From the NCBI GenBank assembly GCA_937862865.1, contig CALMFJ010000002.1:1-32684 (forward strand): DNA of 32,684 bases, written 5' to 3'. Below, in pieces: positions 15,354 through 23,811 of the stretch. Numbering within the stretch: position 1 is the stretch's first letter; each line of letters begins with the position of its first letter. Below the pieces are notes generated by a model, which ran no database searches, was not told the origin of the DNA, and saw only the letters and a list, made by a program, of their open reading frames with translations. The translations under genes and the position numbers were made by a program. Origin of the DNA: an uncultured Pseudomonadota bacterium. Lineage in GTDB: Bacteria; Desulfobacterota; Syntrophorhabdia; Syntrophorhabdales; Syntrophorhabdaceae.

Positions 15354-17791
15354 TCCCCGTTAGTATCTTTCTTCTTTGAAGCCGCAGCATTGTTATCATG
15401 ATTCTCGTCTTTTTTCTTCTCCATCGCCTCGGAGATCTCTGTCAGGCGTTTCTCTACGAGATAGTTGATCGTGCCTTCCGGGTATGTGCCGTCAGCCTGC
15501 AATTCACCGGCCTTCATACCGGTCAGGACCTCGAGCCCTTCCTCCATCGTGTCAATCGTGTATATGACGAACAACCCCTTGCCGACCGCTTCACGCACAT
15601 CTTCGCTCAGGACCAGGTTCCGTGCATTGCGCTTCGGGATTATCACGCCGTTCGAACCGTCAAGACCGCGCTTTTCGCACAGGTGAAAGAACCCTTCTAT
15701 CTTCTGGTTGACCCCGCCTATCGGCTGGACGTCCCCGTTCTGGTCCATCGAGCCCGTAACGGCAAAATTCTGCTTGAGCGGAACGCCGCTTATACTGCTT
15801 AAGAGTGCATACAGCTCGGCGCATGTCGCGCTGTCGCCCTCGATCATTTCGTAGAGCTGCTCGAACGTAATGGACGCGGAAAGGCTGATCGGCTTGCGCA
15901 CGGCATACTTCGCCCCGAGATAGCTCGTTATAATCAGAATGGCCTTTTCATGGATCTTCCCGCTCATCTTCGTTTCACGCTCCAGGTTGACAACCCCGGC
16001 ACGGCCCACATACGTCTTCGCGGTTATCCTCGAAGGCCTTCCGAAGGAGTAATCACCAATATCGAGGACGGCCAGGCCGTTAATCTGGCCTACCTTTTCG
16101 CCCCGGCTGGCGACAATGATCGTGTCGTCGAGCGTCATCTCCCGGAGCCTCTCTTCGATCCCGTTGACCCGCTCGATCTTTTCCTTTAACGCCCGGGTAA
16201 CATGCTCCCCTTTAACGGTATCGCCTCCGTCCTTTTTCGCCCAGTAATGGGCCTCCCGGATAAGATCGGCGATATCGCTGAAGCGCGTCGAGAGTTTGTC
16301 CTGGTCGTCCGCAAGCCGCGAGCCCATCTCGACCAGCCGCGCAACGGCCGTGTTGTCGAACGGCAGCAGGCCCTCCTCTTTCTGGCAGTGCGCGACATAC
16401 ATGGCGTACTTGCCCATATTCTCCCCGGTCCGGTCCATCCGGCTGTCAAAATCAGCCTTGACCTTGAACAGTTCACGGGAATCGTCGTCGTACGCGCGGA
16501 GCATATAGTAGAGGTAAGGGTTCCCGACAAGGACGACCTTGGCGTTAAGCGGGATGGCCTCGGGCTTTAAACCGGCTGTCGTGATCATCCGGTATTGCTC
16601 AAGGACGTCCTCGACGCGAATCTCCCTGTTCTTCAGGGCCCTCTTCAATGCCTCGTACGAGAACGGGTTCTTGAGAAGCTCCAGGGCGTCGACCACGAGA
16701 TACCCGCCATTCGCCTTGTGGAGGGAACCCGCCTTGATCATCATGAAATCCGTCGAGGCTATACCGTACTGCACCCGGTATTCCATGCGCCCGAAAAGGT
16801 TGGGATACGTCGGGTTGCTTTCATAGACGACCGGTGCGCCCGTAGAGTCCCCGTTGTTGACGAAGACATTGACCGAATAGCGCCCGAGGCTGCTTTCCTG
16901 CTTCGGCATCTTCAGGAACGGTATCGGCGACGCCGCCTCTTCTGTGGCCTTGAAATCATCGAGGTGTCCCAGTATGTCCTCTTTGACATCTTCCAGATAT
17001 TTTACGACCTTTTCCTTGTCGGCCCATTTCTTCCGGATAGCATCGATCAGCGGGCCGACAAGGTCCATTGCAACCATCCTGTCAAGCCGGGTCACCATTT
17101 CCCCAACGATCTTTTCGGCCTCTCTCAGGATGCGGACGACATCGTTCAATTTCTCCTGAAGGAACCGTCCGGTCTCCTCGATCTTCTTCTTCGCCTTGGG
17201 GTCGAGGGCCTCGAACTCCTCTTTCGACATCATATCGCCGCCCTCTTTGATGGGAACGATGAGAACCCCCGTCGGGGTCCTTCTTACCGTAAAGCCCCTC
17301 TCCTTTGCCTCGGAATCGAGGCGCGTCAGGTATTCGGTCTGCTTTTGCTGGAACTCCTCCATGATCTTGTTCTTCTGCGTTTCATACTCCTTCGATTCGA
17401 AGGCCTTCGGTATCTCGACCTTGAGGGACCTGACCATCTCATCGATCTCTTTCTGAAACACAACCCCTTCACCCGGCTCTAAGGAGAGCGCTATCGAACT
17501 GTCCGGGTCCTTGAAATTGTGAACGTAACACCAGTCTGCAGGGGCCTTTTCGTCTGCGGCCTTTTTCTCCAGCATGTACATGACCGTGGACATCTTGCCC
17601 GTGCCGCTTTCGCCGATGGCGAAGATATTGAAACCCTGACTGTCCATGTTGAGGCCGAAATCAAGCGATTTTAGGGCCTTGTCCTGCCCTATCGTCATGG
17701 GCAGCTCGACGACCGCATCGGTCCGGTCGAACGTGAAGGACCCGGGATCGCATCTTCTGTACAACTGTTCAGCATCTAACTTGGTTATCAC
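15347..17791 (-). CDS. LonB-type AAA protease (Lon-related, COG1067-like)
   Basis: An 814-residue ATP-dependent protease of the Lon-related group with an N-terminal AAA_32-type region. Walker A is GESGTGK (60-66). A long helical, charged insertion (about 110-290) replaces the Lon N-terminal domain arrangement. The C-terminal Lon protease domain has the dyad Ser654 (EGDSAT) and Lys697 (GGVNQK); the 43-residue spacing equals that of E. coli Lon Ser679/Lys722, so it should be active. The tail (after about 790) is polar, rich in Lys, Asp and Asn. The start is GTG at 17791, six bases after GGAGG. It is not the classical Lon, which is not seen in this window. Confidence 0.9.
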   Translation of the reverse strand: MITKLDAEQLYRRCDPGSFTFDRTDAVVELPMTIGQDKALKSLDFGLNMDSQGFNIFAIGESGTGKMSTVMYMLEKKAADEKAPADWCYVHNFKDPDSSIALSLEPGEGVVFQKEIDEMVRSLKVEIPKAFESKEYETQKNKIMEEFQQKQTEYLTRLDSEAKERGFTVRRTPTGVLIVPIKEGGDMMSKEEFEALDPKAKKKIEETGRFLQEKLNDVVRILREAEKIVGEMVTRLDRMVAMDLVGPLIDAIRKKWADKEKVVKYLEDVKEDILGHLDDFKATEEAASPIPFLKMPKQESSLGRYSVNVFVNNGDSTGAPVVYESNPTYPNLFGRMEYRVQYGIASTDFMMIKAGSLHKANGGYLVVDALELLKNPFSYEALKRALKNREIRVEDVLEQYRMITTAGLKPEAIPLNAKVVLVGNPYLYYMLRAYDDDSRELFKVKADFDSRMDRTGENMGKYAMYVAHCQKEEGLLPFDNTAVARLVEMGSRLADDQDKLSTRFSDIADLIREAHYWAKKDGGDTVKGEHVTRALKEKIERVNGIEERLREMTLDDTIIVASRGEKVGQINGLAVLDIGDYSFGRPSRITAKTYVGRAGVVNLERETKMSGKIHEKAILIITSYLGAKYAVRKPISLSASITFEQLYEMIEGDSATCAELYALLSSISGVPLKQNFAVTGSMDQNGDVQPIGGVNQKIEGFFHLCEKRGLDGSNGVIIPKRNARNLVLSEDVREAVGKGLFVIYTIDTMEEGLEVLTGMKAGELQADGTYPEGTINYLVEKRLTEISEAMEKKKDENHDNNAAASKKKDTNGDH

Positions 17792-17867
17792 AGCCTGCCT
17801 CCTGATTCGTATACTCTCATACGCGTGGACCGCTATTTAAAAATAACATGTCAACCGCAAAAAACAA

Positions 17868-17886
17868 GTTTCAGGTTCCAGGTTTC
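17868..17886 (+). repeat. heptamer tandem repeat GTTYCAG (about 2.7 copies)
   Basis: GTTTCAG, GTTCCAG and GTTTC follow one another directly between the LonB start and the SDR stop. It is short and degenerate, but shares the seven-base unit length with the arrays at 11811 and 24573. Confidence 0.55.
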
Positions 17887-17916
17887 GCGCTGCAGGCGAG
17901 GAAAAACTTTTCATTT

Positions 17917-18672
17917 TTATCGCATCCAGCTCCCGCCGGTTACGCACAGGGTCTGCCCCGTCATGTACTCGCCTTCGTCCGAAGCAAGAAAAAGGGCGGC
18001 ATTCGCCACGTCCTCAGGGGTACCTTTACGCGGGTACGGGATCTCCTCGTACATACGCTCTATTTCATCCTGCGGGTATATGTGCGGGATGAACTCGTTG
18101 AAAATGAAGCTGGGAGCGATCGTATTCGCGGTTATGCGGTACGGGGCGACCTCCATGGCAAGGCATCGCGTAAAGGCCATAACGCCGGCCTTTGCGGCGG
18201 CATAGTGCGCATGGCCTGCAGCAAGCCCGCGGAAGCCCGCGACAGACGTAACGCTTATTATCCTGCCGAAATTCTGCCGCGTCATGGCGGGGATCACCGC
18301 GCGGCAGCAGTAGAAGGTCCCCGTGAGCGTCGTCGCGATGACGAGGTCCCAGACATCGTCCGCTATGTCGGCAACGCGCGCAGGGCGGTTGGTCCCCGCA
18401 TTGTTGAACAGGATATCGACCCGGCCGAACGTGTTCAGCGTAGCCCCGACCGCGCGGTCCACGTCAGCCCTGTCGGTCACGTCACATTTGAGGCCCAGCG
18501 TTCGTGTGTTATATTCGCGGGCAATATCTTCTGCCACGATCTTCGCCCGCTCCTCGTGCAGATCGGTCACGACAACGGACGCCCCTTCCCTCGCCATCGT
18601 CCGTGCGGTTGCCTGCCCGATCCCCGCACCGGCGCCAGCGGTCACAAGGGCGATCTTGTCTTTCAGTCTCAT
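17917..18672 (-). CDS. SDR family oxidoreductase
   Basis: A 251-residue classical short-chain dehydrogenase/reductase. The cofactor loop is TAGAGAGIG (11-19), the NNAG motif is at 90-93, and the catalytic Ser143, Tyr157 and Lys161 (YAAAK) are in register. The acidic residue in VVVTDLHEE (Asp37) after the second strand favours NAD(H) over NADP(H), by family rule. PG-motif and C-terminal GQTLCVTGGSW are also typical. Substrate is unknown; FabG-like enzymes and alcohol dehydrogenases share this pattern. The ATG at 18672 has GGAGAGCACACC before it; the track start (18831) would overlap the divergent cyclase gene and is rejected. Confidence 0.9.
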   Translation of the reverse strand: MRLKDKIALVTAGAGAGIGQATARTMAREGASVVVTDLHEERAKIVAEDIAREYNTRTLGLKCDVTDRADVDRAVGATLNTFGRVDILFNNAGTNRPARVADIADDVWDLVIATTLTGTFYCCRAVIPAMTRQNFGRIISVTSVAGFRGLAAGHAHYAAAKAGVMAFTRCLAMEVAPYRITANTIAPSFIFNEFIPHIYPQDEIERMYEEIPYPRKGTPEDVANAALFLASDEGEYMTGQTLCVTGGSWMR

Positions 18673-18692
18673 GGTGTGCTCTCCTTCGCCTA

Positions 18693-18722
18693 ATGATACA
18701 AAATCGCGGCGCGGATGCTCAA
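18693..18722 (-). promoter_or_regulatory. candidate promoter of the SDR gene
   Basis: TTGAGC (18722-18717) and TATCAT (18698-18693) with an 18-base spacer lie on the minus strand 20 bases before the SDR start. Both hexamers match consensus at four of six or better. Confidence 0.35.
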
Positions 18723-18748
18723 GGGGAAAAGTGCCTGTAAATGCCCGC

Positions 18749-18778
18749 TTCTCATGCATATCGTTAATATGGTATAAA
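18749..18778 (+). promoter_or_regulatory. candidate promoter of the cyclase operon
   Basis: TATAAA (18773-18778) with a weak -35, TTCTCA (18749-18754), at 18-base spacing lies 35 bases before the GTG start of the CHASE2 cyclase, in the divergent gap. The weak -35 suggests an activator or a second sigma factor, but no clear activator site (for example a CRP-like TGTGA-N6-TCACA) was seen. Confidence 0.3.
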
Positions 18779-18813
18779 GGGACTACATCAGGAAACCGGG
18801 GGCGGATACAACC

Positions 18814-20910
18814 GTGGCGAAAAAAAAGCATCGTCTGCGCAACATCGCGTTACTGTCCGCGGTGTCCTTTGCCATCGCCGCGGCCATGTTCCTTTTTGAC
18901 CTCCTCGCGGCCTACGAGAACAAATCGTTTGACCTTTTTTCGCGGTACTTGAACCCCGAAAGGGGGTCCGACCGCGTGGTCATTATCGAGATCGACCAGC
19001 AATCCATCGATGCGCTGAGCGCCGAGAACATCACCTGGCCCTGGCCCCGGCAGGTCTACGCTCCGATTATAGAGTTCGTCTCACGTGCCGACGCCCTCTT
19101 CGTCGATATCCTGTACACCGAACCTTCATCGTACGGCGAGGAGGACGACAGGATACTCGGCGACGCTATAGCGAAGGCATCGAATGTCTATCTGCCTTTT
19201 TTCCTCTCGATGAACGAGAAGCCCCTGGGGCCCGAAGACATCGCGTACCTGAAACGTTTTGCTTTACCGGGAGAGATCCCTGCGGGTGCCGCCTACCGGT
19301 CCGCAGTGATCCCCATAAGCCGGATAAGGACGGGCGTCAAGGGAGCGGGGAATGTCGCAATCTCACCTGACACCGACGGGGTGTACCGGAGGGTCCCGGT
19401 TACCTTTCGGCTCACGGATATGACGCTGCCGAACCTCGTCTTCTCTTCGTTCATCAATACGGGCGCCTGCACGGTGGCATCCAGCAGGCTGATGCTCGGG
19501 AAGCGTCCCCTCCCGCTCACCGAAGGGAAACTGCTCCTGCGTTTCCCAAGCGGCAGAAGCCCTTACCGGGCCATACCCGTGATCGACATACTCGAGGCGT
19601 ACCGCGCGGGAAGGAAGACGGGTATTACACCCGATGAGTTCAAGGGAAAGGTGGTCTTTCTCGGGATGACCGCCCCGGGGCTTCTCGACCTCAAGGCAAC
19701 GCCCACAATGCCGGTATCCACAGGGGTCCACATCAACGCGGCGATGTTCGAGAACCTCGAATCCGGGACGTTCATGCGCCCGGTCCCTTACACGGTTGTC
19801 CTTGCTGTGATGCTGTTCATCTGTATCTTCATCACGTCCGTTGTCATCAACTACCACACGATAGGCAAGAACCTGTCTGCCTTCTTCGGGGCGTTCGTCA
19901 TTGTCATCGGCGTTGCGGCGCTGTTGTTTTCAAGTCTGTATTACCTGCCGACGACATACCTCATGATAACCGCCATCGCGAGCTTTCTCCTTGCCGCTGC
20001 TTTCAGCTATGCGGTTGAGGGAAGGGAGCGGATGTTTATAAAAAGGACGTTTTCCCAGTATATGGACAAGACCATCGTCGACTATGTCCTTCAAAACCCC
20101 GAGATCGTCAAGCCTGGCGGCAAGAAGGCCCGCGTTACCGTCCTTTTTGCGGACATAGCGGGATTCACGACCATTTCCGAACAGAATACGCCCGAAGATA
20201 CAGCCCTCATGCTTCACAGGGTCCTCAATGAGCTTACCGAGGTCGTCATCGAGGAGAAAGGGGTCGTCGACAAATATATCGGGGACTGTATCATGGCATT
20301 CTGGGGAACGCCGCTCGCGCTGCCGGAGGATGAAGTCAACGCCTGCCGCGCTGCGCTGCGCTTTATCGAGGCAATTTACGGAATAAACGCCGTTTTTGCC
20401 CTGGAGGGGATCTCCCCGATAGCGATTCGGGTGGGGCTCCACACGGGAGATGCTATCGCCGGCAACATGGGCAGTATGCGCCTCTTTGATTTTACTGTCG
20501 TCGGCGATACGGTCAATCTTGCATCGCGGCTGGAGTCGGTGAACAAAGTGTTCGGTACGCGTGTTATAACAAGCGATCCGACGCTTGCGGGAACGCACGG
20601 GCTTTTCCTCACGCGCAGCCTCGGACCTATCGAGGTCAAGGGGAAATCCGAACCTGTCGTTATTTATGAACTCATGTCCGTTCAAGCCGATGCAACCTCC
20701 TCGGATGTGAGGAAGGCCGCGCTGTACACGGAGGCCTTTGCCCTCTACAGGGATGGAAAGTTCACAGAGGCCATACATCATTTCGAAACCGTGCTTTCCG
20801 AATTTCCCGATGACGGCCCGTCGCTTTTCTACAGGAAAAGGGCTGAAAACCTCAAAGGTGCTTTTCCTTTGACAAAAAACTGGGATATTATTAAAATGAC
20901 GGAAAAATGA
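18814..20910 (+). CDS. CHASE2-domain class III adenylate cyclase
   Basis: A 698-residue membrane sensor that should make cAMP. Order: one N-terminal helix (about 10-32), an extracytoplasmic CHASE2 domain (about 33-320), three membrane helices (about 325-400), a class III cyclase domain (about 435-620) and a short TPR-like C terminus (about 635-682). Catalytic metal ligands are Asp447 (FADIAGFT) and Asp491 (YIGDCIMAFWG); Lys487 and Thr561 occupy the base-selecting positions and Asn568/Arg572 the transition-state pair. Lys/Thr is the class IIIb pattern (CyaC, mammalian sAC), in which members are often bicarbonate responsive; that property is inferred. The start is GTG at 18814 with a poor ribosome site. 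It overlaps the next gene by four bases. Confidence 0.9.
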   Translation: MAKKKHRLRNIALLSAVSFAIAAAMFLFDLLAAYENKSFDLFSRYLNPERGSDRVVIIEIDQQSIDALSAENITWPWPRQVYAPIIEFVSRADALFVDILYTEPSSYGEEDDRILGDAIAKASNVYLPFFLSMNEKPLGPEDIAYLKRFALPGEIPAGAAYRSAVIPISRIRTGVKGAGNVAISPDTDGVYRRVPVTFRLTDMTLPNLVFSSFINTGACTVASSRLMLGKRPLPLTEGKLLLRFPSGRSPYRAIPVIDILEAYRAGRKTGITPDEFKGKVVFLGMTAPGLLDLKATPTMPVSTGVHINAAMFENLESGTFMRPVPYTVVLAVMLFICIFITSVVINYHTIGKNLSAFFGAFVIVIGVAALLFSSLYYLPTTYLMITAIASFLLAAAFSYAVEGRERMFIKRTFSQYMDKTIVDYVLQNPEIVKPGGKKARVTVLFADIAGFTTISEQNTPEDTALMLHRVLNELTEVVIEEKGVVDKYIGDCIMAFWGTPLALPEDEVNACRAALRFIEAIYGINAVFALEGISPIAIRVGLHTGDAIAGNMGSMRLFDFTVVGDTVNLASRLESVNKVFGTRVITSDPTLAGTHGLFLTRSLGPIEVKGKSEPVVIYELMSVQADATSSDVRKAALYTEAFALYRDGKFTEAIHHFETVLSEFPDDGPSLFYRKRAENLKGAFPLTKNWDIIKMTEK

Positions 20911-21368
20911 AGAGAACCCTAACATTTTCGACTATTTTTGTATTTGTTGCGTTGAGCGTGCTTGCTGAGACCGTGACCGTGATCACCAGGGACAATGCCA
21001 TCCGTGAATACGCGAAGTTCTTCGCCCCGGTCAAGGCGAATGTCCGGTACAACGACAGGCTTGAGGTCCTGGCGACCCAGGGTGACTGGTATAAGGTCAA
21101 GTACGGCCCGTCGATCGGATACATCCATAAGAGCGCCGTGGAACAAAGGGTAGCCGCAATGTCCGCATCGTACCCGGGCAAGAGGTCTTCCGTAAGCCAG
21201 AGCGAGGCCGCGCTTGCCGGAAAGGGGTTCAATCCCCAGGTCGAAGCGTCGTATAAGAACCAGCACCCGGAGATGAAGTTTTATCTGGTGGACAGTATCG
21301 AACGTTACGTGGTCCCGGACCGTGAGGTAGCCCAGTTCATAACAAACGGGGGGTTGCGGCAGCCATGA
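20907..21368 (+). CDS. Secreted bacterial SH3-domain protein
   Basis: A 153-residue exported protein. The signal peptide MKRTLTFSTIFVFVALSVLA should be cleaved before ETVT. Residues about 22-78 (VITRDNAIREYAKFFAPVKANVRYNDRLEVLATQGDWYKVKYGPSIGYIHKSAV) form a bacterial SH3 domain, usually a peptidoglycan- or protein-binding module. The rest is polar with one conserved-looking helix (EMKFYLVDSIERYVVPDREVAQFITNGGL). It is tied by ATGA overlaps to the cyclase before it and the M48 protease after it, so the three are almost surely co-translated. A guiding or inhibitory role for the protease is possible but not shown. Confidence 0.85.
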   Translation: MKRTLTFSTIFVFVALSVLAETVTVITRDNAIREYAKFFAPVKANVRYNDRLEVLATQGDWYKVKYGPSIGYIHKSAVEQRVAAMSASYPGKRSSVSQSEAALAGKGFNPQVEASYKNQHPEMKFYLVDSIERYVVPDREVAQFITNGGLRQP

Positions 21369-22240
21369 TGAGGAAATTGAGCCTGTTCCCCGCCGTGTTT
21401 GTCATGCTCGCCCTGTTCGCTTCGTGCGATACGACCGGCTTCGGGAACATCTCGCAGCATATCGGGACGGCTATGACCGCCGTCGACGCCACCTCAAGCG
21501 CCGCCCGCCCGATCTCGGAAGAAGAGGAATACTATGTCGGGCGTGCCGTAGCGGCCAAAATACTCGGCACTTACAAGCTGTCGACCGACGCGCACCTGAC
21601 CCGGTATGTCAACCTGATCGGCAGAACGGTCGCGCTCGGCTCGGACAAACCGTACACGTATGGCGGCTATCATTTCGCAGTCCTCGATACGCCGGAGATA
21701 AACGCCTTCGCCGCACCCGGCGGGACCATCTTCATCACCGCGGGCATGGTCCGGACAACAGCGAACGAGGATGAGCTCGCTGCGGTCCTTGCCCACGAGG
21801 TCGCTCATATCGGCAAGCGCGACGGCATCGCTGCGATCAAGAGCGCACGGTGGACACAGGCCCTGACGCTCATCGGGACGACTGCCGCCAAGAATTACAC
21901 GTCATCGGAGATATCCCAGCTGGTAAGTATTTTTGAAGGAAGCATCGACGATGTCTTCAAGACTCTCGTCGTGAACGGGTACGGCCGGTCCCAGGAATAC
22001 GCCGCCGATGAAACGGCAGTTATGACACTCGCCAGATGCGGGTATGATCCGAAGGCCCTGGTCTCCTTTCTCAAACGCCTCGAGCAGCGGGGGAAATCGT
22101 CCGGCGGGGGGATCATGCAGACACACCCCGGCACCGCAGACAGGATAGACAACATCTCCGGGAAGATTCCGGCGACGGGCGCCATCCATCCCAGGGCGAT
22201 CGAGGCCCGCACCGCGCGGTACAACCAGAGCGTGCGATAA
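21365..22240 (+). CDS. M48-family metallopeptidase, lipoprotein (BepA/LoiP-like)
   Basis: A 291-residue zinc peptidase. The signal peptide ends in a lipobox LFASC with Cys21 as the lipid anchor. The catalytic motif is HEVAH (144-148) and the third zinc ligand is Glu211 in EYAADE, both intact. AAPGGTIFITAGMV before the motif is standard for M48. Family members degrade misfolded outer-membrane proteins in the periplasm. No TPR domain follows, so it is closer to LoiP than to BepA. It overlaps the SH3 gene by four bases. A second ATG one codon on is equally possible as the start. Confidence 0.92.
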   Translation: MMRKLSLFPAVFVMLALFASCDTTGFGNISQHIGTAMTAVDATSSAARPISEEEEYYVGRAVAAKILGTYKLSTDAHLTRYVNLIGRTVALGSDKPYTYGGYHFAVLDTPEINAFAAPGGTIFITAGMVRTTANEDELAAVLAHEVAHIGKRDGIAAIKSARWTQALTLIGTTAAKNYTSSEISQLVSIFEGSIDDVFKTLVVNGYGRSQEYAADETAVMTLARCGYDPKALVSFLKRLEQRGKSSGGGIMQTHPGTADRIDNISGKIPATGAIHPRAIEARTARYNQSVR

Positions 22241-22280
22241 TCTTACAGCTTTCTTCTTAAATCGCTTCGAGGAGTTCCGG

Positions 22281-23696
22281 GTGCAAAAACTCTTTTTTTT
22301 CATTCTCTTCCTGATGGTCCCGGCCGCACTTTTCGGGGCCGCCGCCCAGTGCCCGCGCTACAGCGTCATGATGGAAGGCACGACGGTATTCATGGGCGTC
22401 TCCTACACGGAACGGGTATCAGCCCACAAGGTGGGGGCTGGCGCAGGCTACAACGGCCGCTGGAAGGTCGATCTTTTCGAGCAGGTGATAACATATCCCC
22501 GGCCGGTCGGAATGCCCATCTCCACCGATGATATCCACGATCTCGGCAACGGGGTCACGATGCGTTCCGTTTGCGTCTGCACGGGCAACAACATCATTAC
22601 CTGCCGCAGCACATCAAACACGATGTTCCTCGAGGTCATCAACAACCAGGTGCGCATGGAACGCACCGTACCGTGGCACGGAAAGGTGACGGGAAACACA
22701 ATGTCCTGGAAGTTTGACCTTGCGAGCCCGACCGAACCTGTTGTAACGGGGACTATCGCCGAGGCGCCGAAGGAACCCGTTGAGCTCACTATAATCGAGC
22801 CGAAAGACAGGGCCCGCTACGTCTATGGGATCTTGAACCCGACACTGGAATTGAAACTTGAAGCAAAGACCAAACCGGAGCATTATGCCGATTCGGTGGA
22901 ATGGACCATCCCTGCAATGAACGGGGTCACGCGCACCATTCTTCAAGGGGCCCCGACAGGCCGGAAGCTTGATGTCATCTATAAGAATTTGCCGAAAGAC
23001 AACGATCAGTTCGGAAAGAAAAAGGTGACTGCCACGCTCAAGGTGGGGTCATGTACCGCCACTGAAACCCGCGAGGTCAGGTTTTTCTTCCCGAGAGATG
23101 CGAAGAACAACCCCGGTGGTGAATACTACAACTGGTTTTATTACTGGAAGCAGACGCCTGCTGCAAAACCCTTTGGACAAACGATCAATATCGAGTTCGG
23201 AGGAACGCAGTTCGATGTATGCAAGGACTTTCACGTCCCGGCGATGTTCAAACCGGCCTATATGTACAAGACGATCCACATCTGCGACCTCACCGCGAAG
23301 CTCGATAACGCCTTTGCAATGACCTTTCCATCGGTAAAACGCAGCGTGCCAAAGACGGTAACGGTAAAAGAGTACAGAACGACACGCCATATCGATACAT
23401 TCGCGGTCATAGTCCGCCACGAATATATCCATTTCAGCGCCTATCACAACTGGCGCCAGGGAAAGACCATGGCGCAGATGGAGGCGCAGGACAAAGACCT
23501 CGACGGCATTCCCGACCATCTCGAACCCGGCATGGAGTTCGACCCGGACAAATTCCAGACATACTGGGGCTGGGACCCGCAATGGAAGAAGATCGGGGGA
23601 GATGAAGAATTCCTCGCATACGAGGCGATGTACGATTATAAAGACGGCACGTACGACGCCTACGACTGGGCAAAACCGGGGAAAAACTGGCCTTAA
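22281..23696 (+). CDS. Secreted putative zinc metallopeptidase (HEYIH), unknown family
   Basis: A 471-residue exported protein I do not recognise as a whole. The signal peptide is about 1-22 (cleavage after FGAAA or nearby). Residues about 30-165 form a beta-rich region with CVC and C-x-cysteines; about 165-270 resemble an immunoglobulin-like or bacterial-Ig fold (LTIIEPKDRARYVYGILNP). The C-terminal part carries RHEYIH (379-384), a zincin motif, with Glu442, 443 or 448 in GGDEEFLAYEAMYDY as possible third ligand. Between them DKDLDGIPDHLE (404-415) looks like a calcium-binding thrombospondin-3-type repeat. The GTG start follows GAGGAG. It follows the M48 gene by 40 bases on the same strand and may share its message. 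Confidence 0.75.
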   Translation: MQKLFFFILFLMVPAALFGAAAQCPRYSVMMEGTTVFMGVSYTERVSAHKVGAGAGYNGRWKVDLFEQVITYPRPVGMPISTDDIHDLGNGVTMRSVCVCTGNNIITCRSTSNTMFLEVINNQVRMERTVPWHGKVTGNTMSWKFDLASPTEPVVTGTIAEAPKEPVELTIIEPKDRARYVYGILNPTLELKLEAKTKPEHYADSVEWTIPAMNGVTRTILQGAPTGRKLDVIYKNLPKDNDQFGKKKVTATLKVGSCTATETREVRFFFPRDAKNNPGGEYYNWFYYWKQTPAAKPFGQTINIEFGGTQFDVCKDFHVPAMFKPAYMYKTIHICDLTAKLDNAFAMTFPSVKRSVPKTVTVKEYRTTRHIDTFAVIVRHEYIHFSAYHNWRQGKTMAQMEAQDKDLDGIPDHLEPGMEFDPDKFQTYWGWDPQWKKIGGDEEFLAYEAMYDYKDGTYDAYDWAKPGKNWP

Positions 23697-23811
23697 GTCC
23701 CGCGCCGGGCCCCGCATATCCCTTACTTTCCGGTGTCAAATAATCCTATCTATTTAACGGGAAATTCCGTACACTAATTGCCGATAAAATTTTTACGAGA
23801 GGAAAGCGTAC

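Noticed and set aside
19930-20925. 331-residue minus-strand ORF opposite the cyclase domain
   Set aside because: The plus-strand cyclase is intact with all catalytic residues; the antisense frame is a composition artefact.
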